A stretch of 64,000 nt of DNA, from NCBI RefSeq assembly GCF_004355005.1, contig NZ_SMSJ01000002.1, forward strand, positions 1-64,000, read 5' to 3'. This DNA comes from Dankookia rubra. GTDB taxonomy: Bacteria; Pseudomonadota; Alphaproteobacteria; Acetobacterales; Acetobacteraceae. The translations under genes and the position numbers were made by a program. The notes under the pieces were generated by a model. That model had not been told where the DNA came from, searched no databases, and saw only the letters and a program-made list of their open reading frames with translations. Positions 60,514 through 64,000 of the stretch are shown one piece after another; position 1 is the stretch's first letter, and each line of letters starts with the position of its first letter.

Positions 60514-61388
60514 GCGCCACCGTCGCCACGCCGGCGGTGCGCGGAGAATCGCCCCTGCGGCGGGCGGTCTCCCGCTTCCTGCGGCACAAGCTGGCGGTCT
60601 TCGGCCTGCTGGTCATCCTGCTCTTCGTGGCCGCCGCCGTCGCCGCGCCGCTGCTGGCGCCGGCCGACCCGCTGGCGACCTCCTGGACCGCGATCCGCAA
60701 GGCGCCATCGGCCGCGCATTGGTTCGGCACCGACGAGAACGGCCGCGACGTGCTGTCCCGCGTGCTCTACGGCGCGCGCGCCTCGATGCTGGCCGGCGTC
60801 GTCTCGGTGCTGGTGGCGCTCGTCATCGGCGTGCCGGTCGGGCTGCTCGCGGGGCTCGCCGGCGGCTGGACCGACATCGTCATCTCCCGCATCGCCGATG
60901 CGATGCTCTCGGTGCCCTTCCTGATCCTGGCGATCGCGCTGGCCGCCTTCCTCGGCCCGGCGCTCGCGAACGCCATGCTGGCGATCGCCATCACCGCCGC
61001 CCCGGTCTTCGTCCGCCTCGCCCGCGGCATGGCGATGGAGGCGCGGGCGACGGATTGGGTGGAGGCGGCGCGCGCGCTCGGCAACCCGCCCTGGCGGCTC
61101 GGCCTGGTGCACGTGCTGCCGAACATCGTCCCGCCGCTGCTGGTGCAGGCGACCCTGGCGATCGCGGAGGCGATCATCGCCGAGGCCTCGCTTTCCTTCC
61201 TCGGCCTCGGCCAGCAGCCGCCGGCGCCGAGCTGGGGCAGCATGCTGAACGCGGCGCAGCGTTTCCTGACCCAGGCGCCCTGGCTGGCGATCTTCCCGGG
61301 GCTGGCGATCTTCCTCGTGGTGCTGGCCTTCAACTTGGTGGGCGACGGGCTGCGGGACGCGCTCGCCCCCCGCAGCGACCGGAAGTAG
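60510..61388 (+). CDS. dppC: Peptide ABC transporter permease, DppC type
   Basis: A 292-residue protein with about six helices. The N-terminal OppC block precedes the first helix, GTDENGRDVLSRVLYGAR is the family signature, and DWVEAARALGNPPWRLGLVHVLPN is the coupling loop. It is the last gene of the operon, ending 3 bases before the convergent serine-hydrolase stop. Confidence 0.95.
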   Translation: MSATVATPAVRGESPLRRAVSRFLRHKLAVFGLLVILLFVAAAVAAPLLAPADPLATSWTAIRKAPSAAHWFGTDENGRDVLSRVLYGARASMLAGVVSVLVALVIGVPVGLLAGLAGGWTDIVISRIADAMLSVPFLILAIALAAFLGPALANAMLAIAITAAPVFVRLARGMAMEARATDWVEAARALGNPPWRLGLVHVLPNIVPPLLVQATLAIAEAIIAEASLSFLGLGQQPPAPSWGSMLNAAQRFLTQAPWLAIFPGLAIFLVVLAFNLVGDGLRDALAPRSDRK

Positions 61389-61391
61389 GAT

Positions 61392-62552
61392 TCAGCCGGC
61401 GTAGACCGCCCGCTCCGCCGCCTCGAAAGCCGCCAGCACCGCCGGGTCGCCGAAGGGCAGGATCTGCGTGGCGACAACCCCGGCCCGGTCCCGCGCCGGG
61501 TCGATCCAGAAGTAGGTATTCGCCAACCCGGCCCAGGCCAGGCTGCCGGCGGCGCGACCGTCCGGGACCTCCTCCTCGTTGATCAGGAAGGACAGGCCCC
61601 AGCCCTTCCGCATGCCAGGGAATAGCTCGACGTCATGGGTCGAGGCCGGCATGGCCGAGATCATCGGCAGGACCTCGAGCGGCGCGATCTGGTCCCGCGC
61701 CGCCTCCCGCACCGTCTCCGGCGCCAGGATGCGGGCACCCTCAAGCGTCCCGCCGTTCAGCCACATCCGGCAGAAGCGCAGGTAGTCCGTCACGGTGCCG
61801 TAGAGCCCGCCGCCGCCCATGTGGAATTCCGGGTCCTGCGGGATTTCGAAGGGGATCGCTGCGAGCGAGCCATCCGGCGCCTTGGCATGCATCGAGGCCA
61901 GCCGCGCGCGCTGCGACGGGCCGATGCGGAAGGCGGTGTCGGTCATGCCGAGCGGCCCAAGCACCTCGTCGGCCAGCACCTCGGCCAGGCGGCGTCCCGT
62001 CACCGTCTCCACCGCCAGCCCGGCCCAATCGATGCCGATTCCGTATTCCCAGCGCTCGCCCGGCTCGGCGACCAGCGGCGTGGCGAGGGCCGCACGCTGG
62101 CAGCCGATGATGCCGGGCACCTCGCGCGCCGTCATGTAGGCGCCGATCTCGGGGTTCCACATGTCGTAGCTGAACCCGCTGGTATGGGTCAGCAGGTGCC
62201 GCAGGGTCAGGGCCTTCCGAGCCGGCCGCAGCATTGCCTCGCCACCCTCGGGGGCGAAGCCCATCAGGACCTGCGGCTGGGCGAGTTCCGGCAGCACCTC
62301 GCCGATCGGCGCGTCGAGCGAGAGCCGACCGGCGTCCACCTGCCGCAGCGCCGCCGTCGCGGTGATCGCCTTGGTCATGGAGGCGATCCAGACCACCGTG
62401 TCCGGCGTCATCGCCGCGGACTGGCCCACGCCGCGGCGGCCGAAGGCGCCTTCGTAGAGCGTTCCCGCGGCATTGCCGGCGGTGAAGGCGATGCCTGGCA
62501 CCGCACCGCGGTCCACGGCGCCGCGCAGGATGGCGTCGATCTCGGCCTTCAT
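61392..62552 (-). CDS. Serine hydrolase of the beta-lactamase/esterase (class C) fold
   Basis: A 386-residue protein with the nucleophile motif SMTK (S58, K61) and Tyr in WEYGIG (Y170), the SxxK/YxN-type active site of family VIII esterases and D-aminopeptidases. There is no signal peptide, which suits an intracellular esterase or peptidase rather than a secreted lactamase. GGAGGGG precedes the ATG. It converges on the peptide transport operon. Confidence 0.88.
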   Translation of the reverse strand: MKAEIDAILRGAVDRGAVPGIAFTAGNAAGTLYEGAFGRRGVGQSAAMTPDTVVWIASMTKAITATAALRQVDAGRLSLDAPIGEVLPELAQPQVLMGFAPEGGEAMLRPARKALTLRHLLTHTSGFSYDMWNPEIGAYMTAREVPGIIGCQRAALATPLVAEPGERWEYGIGIDWAGLAVETVTGRRLAEVLADEVLGPLGMTDTAFRIGPSQRARLASMHAKAPDGSLAAIPFEIPQDPEFHMGGGGLYGTVTDYLRFCRMWLNGGTLEGARILAPETVREAARDQIAPLEVLPMISAMPASTHDVELFPGMRKGWGLSFLINEEEVPDGRAAGSLAWAGLANTYFWIDPARDRAGVVATQILPFGDPAVLAAFEAAERAVYAG

Positions 62553-62614
62553 GGCATCCCCTCCGCTGGCTTCCGGGAGATGCTAGGCCGTGGGGCACCG
62601 CCGCCGCCAGCGTC

Positions 62615-63544
62615 TCAGCCGGGCTGCCCGCGCTTGTGCGCCACCAGCGCCATCAACCGCCGGTCGCGCCAGGCGCTGCGGTCCTGGATCCGCTCGACCG
62701 GCAGCGCGGCGCGCCGCTCGGCGGTCACGCTGCCGACCGTCGGCGCGTCGTAGTCGTAGGGCGTCTGCTCATGGGTGATGCCGCCCATCAGCGGGCCGAA
62801 ACGGCCGACGTAATCCTCGACCCCGCCCGGGGCGTTCAGGTCGATCGTCTCGAACGGCCCCATGAAGGACCAGCGCAGGCCGAGCCCGTCCTTGACGCAG
62901 GCATCGACATCGGCGGCCGACATCACGCCGTCCCGCACCATGCGGAAAGCCTCGGCCACCAGCGCCGCCTGCAGCCGGTTGAGCACGAAGCCGGTGGTCT
63001 CCTTGAAGGCCACCACCGGCACCTGACCGACGCGGTCCATCAGCGCGCGGGTGCGGGCGACCACGGCCGGATCCGTCCAGGGCGCGCCGACCAGCTCGAC
63101 CAGCGGGACGAGGCAGGGCGGGTTCACCGGATGCGCAACCAGGCAGCGGCCACGTCCCGCCAGGTTGCCGGTGAACTCGCTGGCCGGGATGCCGGAGGTC
63201 GAGGACGCCAGCACCACCTCGGGCGGGCAGAGTCGGTCGAGCTCGGCGAACAATTCCTGCTTGGGCGAAAGCCGCTCCGGCCCGTTCTCCTGCACGTGGA
63301 TGGCACCGGCGACACAGTCCGCCAGCGTCGCGGCGGGGCTGATGCGGGCGAGGATCGCGTCCGGCGTCTCCGTGACCAGCCCGGCGGCGTGCAGGTCGGC
63401 CAGGCTGCCGGCGATCAGCTCCATGGCGCCCCCGGCCACGCCCTCCATCTTGTCCCAGAGCGAGACCGAGAGGCCCGCGCGAGCGAAGACCATTGACCAG
63501 GCACGGCCGATCAGCCCCGCCCCCACCACGGCCACCTTGTCCAT
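62615..63544 (-). CDS. 3-Hydroxyacyl-CoA dehydrogenase family protein
   Basis: A 309-residue NAD-linked dehydrogenase. The Rossmann loop is VAVVGAGLIGRAWS, and SSTSGIPASEF, HPVNPPCLVPLVELV and ETTGFVLNRLQAALVAEA mark the lambda-crystallin/L-carnitine dehydrogenase branch. The ATG at 63544 follows a well-placed GGAGGGG; a GTG at 63550 lies too close to it. It probably oxidises a short hydroxyacid or its CoA ester. Confidence 0.9.
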   Translation of the reverse strand: MDKVAVVGAGLIGRAWSMVFARAGLSVSLWDKMEGVAGGAMELIAGSLADLHAAGLVTETPDAILARISPAATLADCVAGAIHVQENGPERLSPKQELFAELDRLCPPEVVLASSTSGIPASEFTGNLAGRGRCLVAHPVNPPCLVPLVELVGAPWTDPAVVARTRALMDRVGQVPVVAFKETTGFVLNRLQAALVAEAFRMVRDGVMSAADVDACVKDGLGLRWSFMGPFETIDLNAPGGVEDYVGRFGPLMGGITHEQTPYDYDAPTVGSVTAERRAALPVERIQDRSAWRDRRLMALVAHKRGQPG

Positions 63545-63626
63545 GCGCACCCCTCCCGCTTGTCATGCACCGTTACGCGCGCGCCCATTGATCCGGGCCA
63601 TGCCGGGCGCGATGTAACGCCGCGCC

Positions 63627-63788
63627 ATGGACACGCGCAACGCGACCACCCTGCCCGCCCCGAACCCGCCCGCCCCGGCGCTGCACACCCCGCTGGTCTG
63701 GGCCTGGGGCGGCGCATTGCTCACGGCATCGCTCTGGCTCACCGCGATCATCGCGCTGTTCAACAGCCTCGGCAGCCTGTTCGACTGA
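63627..63788 (+). CDS. Small single-pass membrane protein
   Basis: A 53-residue protein (start MDTRNATTLPAP) with one hydrophobic segment near the C-terminus (GGALLTASLWLTAIIALFN). The stop overlaps the ATG of the next frame (TGATG), which supports both as real. I recognise no family. Confidence 0.5.
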   Translation: MDTRNATTLPAPNPPAPALHTPLVWAWGGALLTASLWLTAIIALFNSLGSLFD

Positions 63789-64000
63789 TGCTGCGCGACC
63801 TGCTTGATGGCTGGATCGGGCTCCGCGCCCGCTGGCGCGGCTACGGCCTGCCGGTCTTCGCCTCGCCCCTGCTGCCGGCCGGGCTGATCGCCGCGATCGG
63901 CGGGGACGAGCAAATTGTGCTCGGCTCTGCGCTCGGCTTCGGCGCCAGCCTGCTGGCGGCGCGGGTGCTGCGGCGCGGGCGGCAGGGCGACACCAACCGC
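63788..64000 (+). CDS. Membrane protein, cut by the window edge
   Basis: At least 71 residues, starting MLRDLLDGWIGLRARW, with a hydrophobic stretch (FASPLLPAGLIAAIGG, then VLGSALGFGASLLAA) and a basic end running off the window. Coupled to the preceding small gene by a one-base overlap. Unknown function. Confidence 0.5.
   Translation, partial: MLRDLLDGWIGLRARWRGYGLPVFASPLLPAGLIAAIGGDEQIVLGSALGFGASLLAARVLRRGRQGDTNR

Noticed and set aside
1-64000. CRISPR arrays, tRNA or rRNA genes, phage or integrase genes
   Set aside because: I looked for regularly spaced repeats, cloverleaf-like segments and integrase or capsid motifs and found none that I can support by eye.

Overview
The window is very GC-rich DNA with tightly packed genes and many 4-bp stop/start overlaps. 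The gene content points to an alphaproteobacterium, most probably an Acetobacteraceae member of the Roseomonas type: many Bug-type tripartite-tricarboxylate solute-binding proteins, a cox maturation cluster, HWE histidine kinases and DUF1028 proteins. The assignment rests on gene content only. I see no rRNA, tRNA, CRISPR array or intact insertion sequence.

Left part (1-24.6 kb): catabolism and uptake. Five Bug solute-binding protein genes lie together (165-5375), two leftward and three rightward, with no membrane partner. A leftward group follows: extradiol dioxygenase, hotdog protein, cupin and lactonase-type amidohydrolase (5387-8512), suggestive of aromatic ring cleavage, then a sixth Bug gene and an unknown lipoprotein. 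Next come aminopeptidase N and a dimethylformamidase-like large subunit (10704-15507). A six-gene leftward cluster (15571-22190) encodes an alpha-hydroxy-acid oxidase, an oxaloacetate decarboxylase-like lyase, a Gfo/Idh/MocA oxidoreductase, a cytosine-deaminase-like amidohydrolase, a histidinol-dehydrogenase/HpsN-like enzyme and an SDR. It is transcribed away from a TRAP solute-binding protein and a second SDR. I read it as a catabolic pathway whose substrate I cannot name.

Middle (24.6-43 kb): a decayed HWE sensor kinase, a seventh Bug gene, DUF1028, DUF3597, CDGSH and SRPBCC genes, a shortened Ada-type regulator, 2-methylisocitrate lyase and an ion antiporter. Then comes a compact rightward cluster, coxG-coxD-coxE, a split XdhC pair and a MoeA/MocA-like fusion (33346-39300). 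It supplies maturation functions for a molybdenum hydroxylase of the CO-dehydrogenase family, but the catalytic subunits are not in view. A phytanoyl-CoA dioxygenase-like gene follows, then a graveyard holding a URO-D-family remnant and a Wzx flippase remnant (about 40.2-41.4 kb), then an amidase.

Right part (43-64 kb): small envelope proteins, MarC, an MFS exporter, a methyltransferase with a coiled-coil tail, a Tat-type sulfatase, a second Gfo/Idh/MocA enzyme, an intact HWE kinase, RidA and a CHAP hydrolase. A coupled operon, DUF1028-dppD-dppF-dppA-gst-dppB-dppC (54601-61388), forms a complete dipeptide-type ABC importer. It is followed by a serine hydrolase, a hydroxyacyl-CoA dehydrogenase and two tiny membrane-protein genes that run off the right edge.
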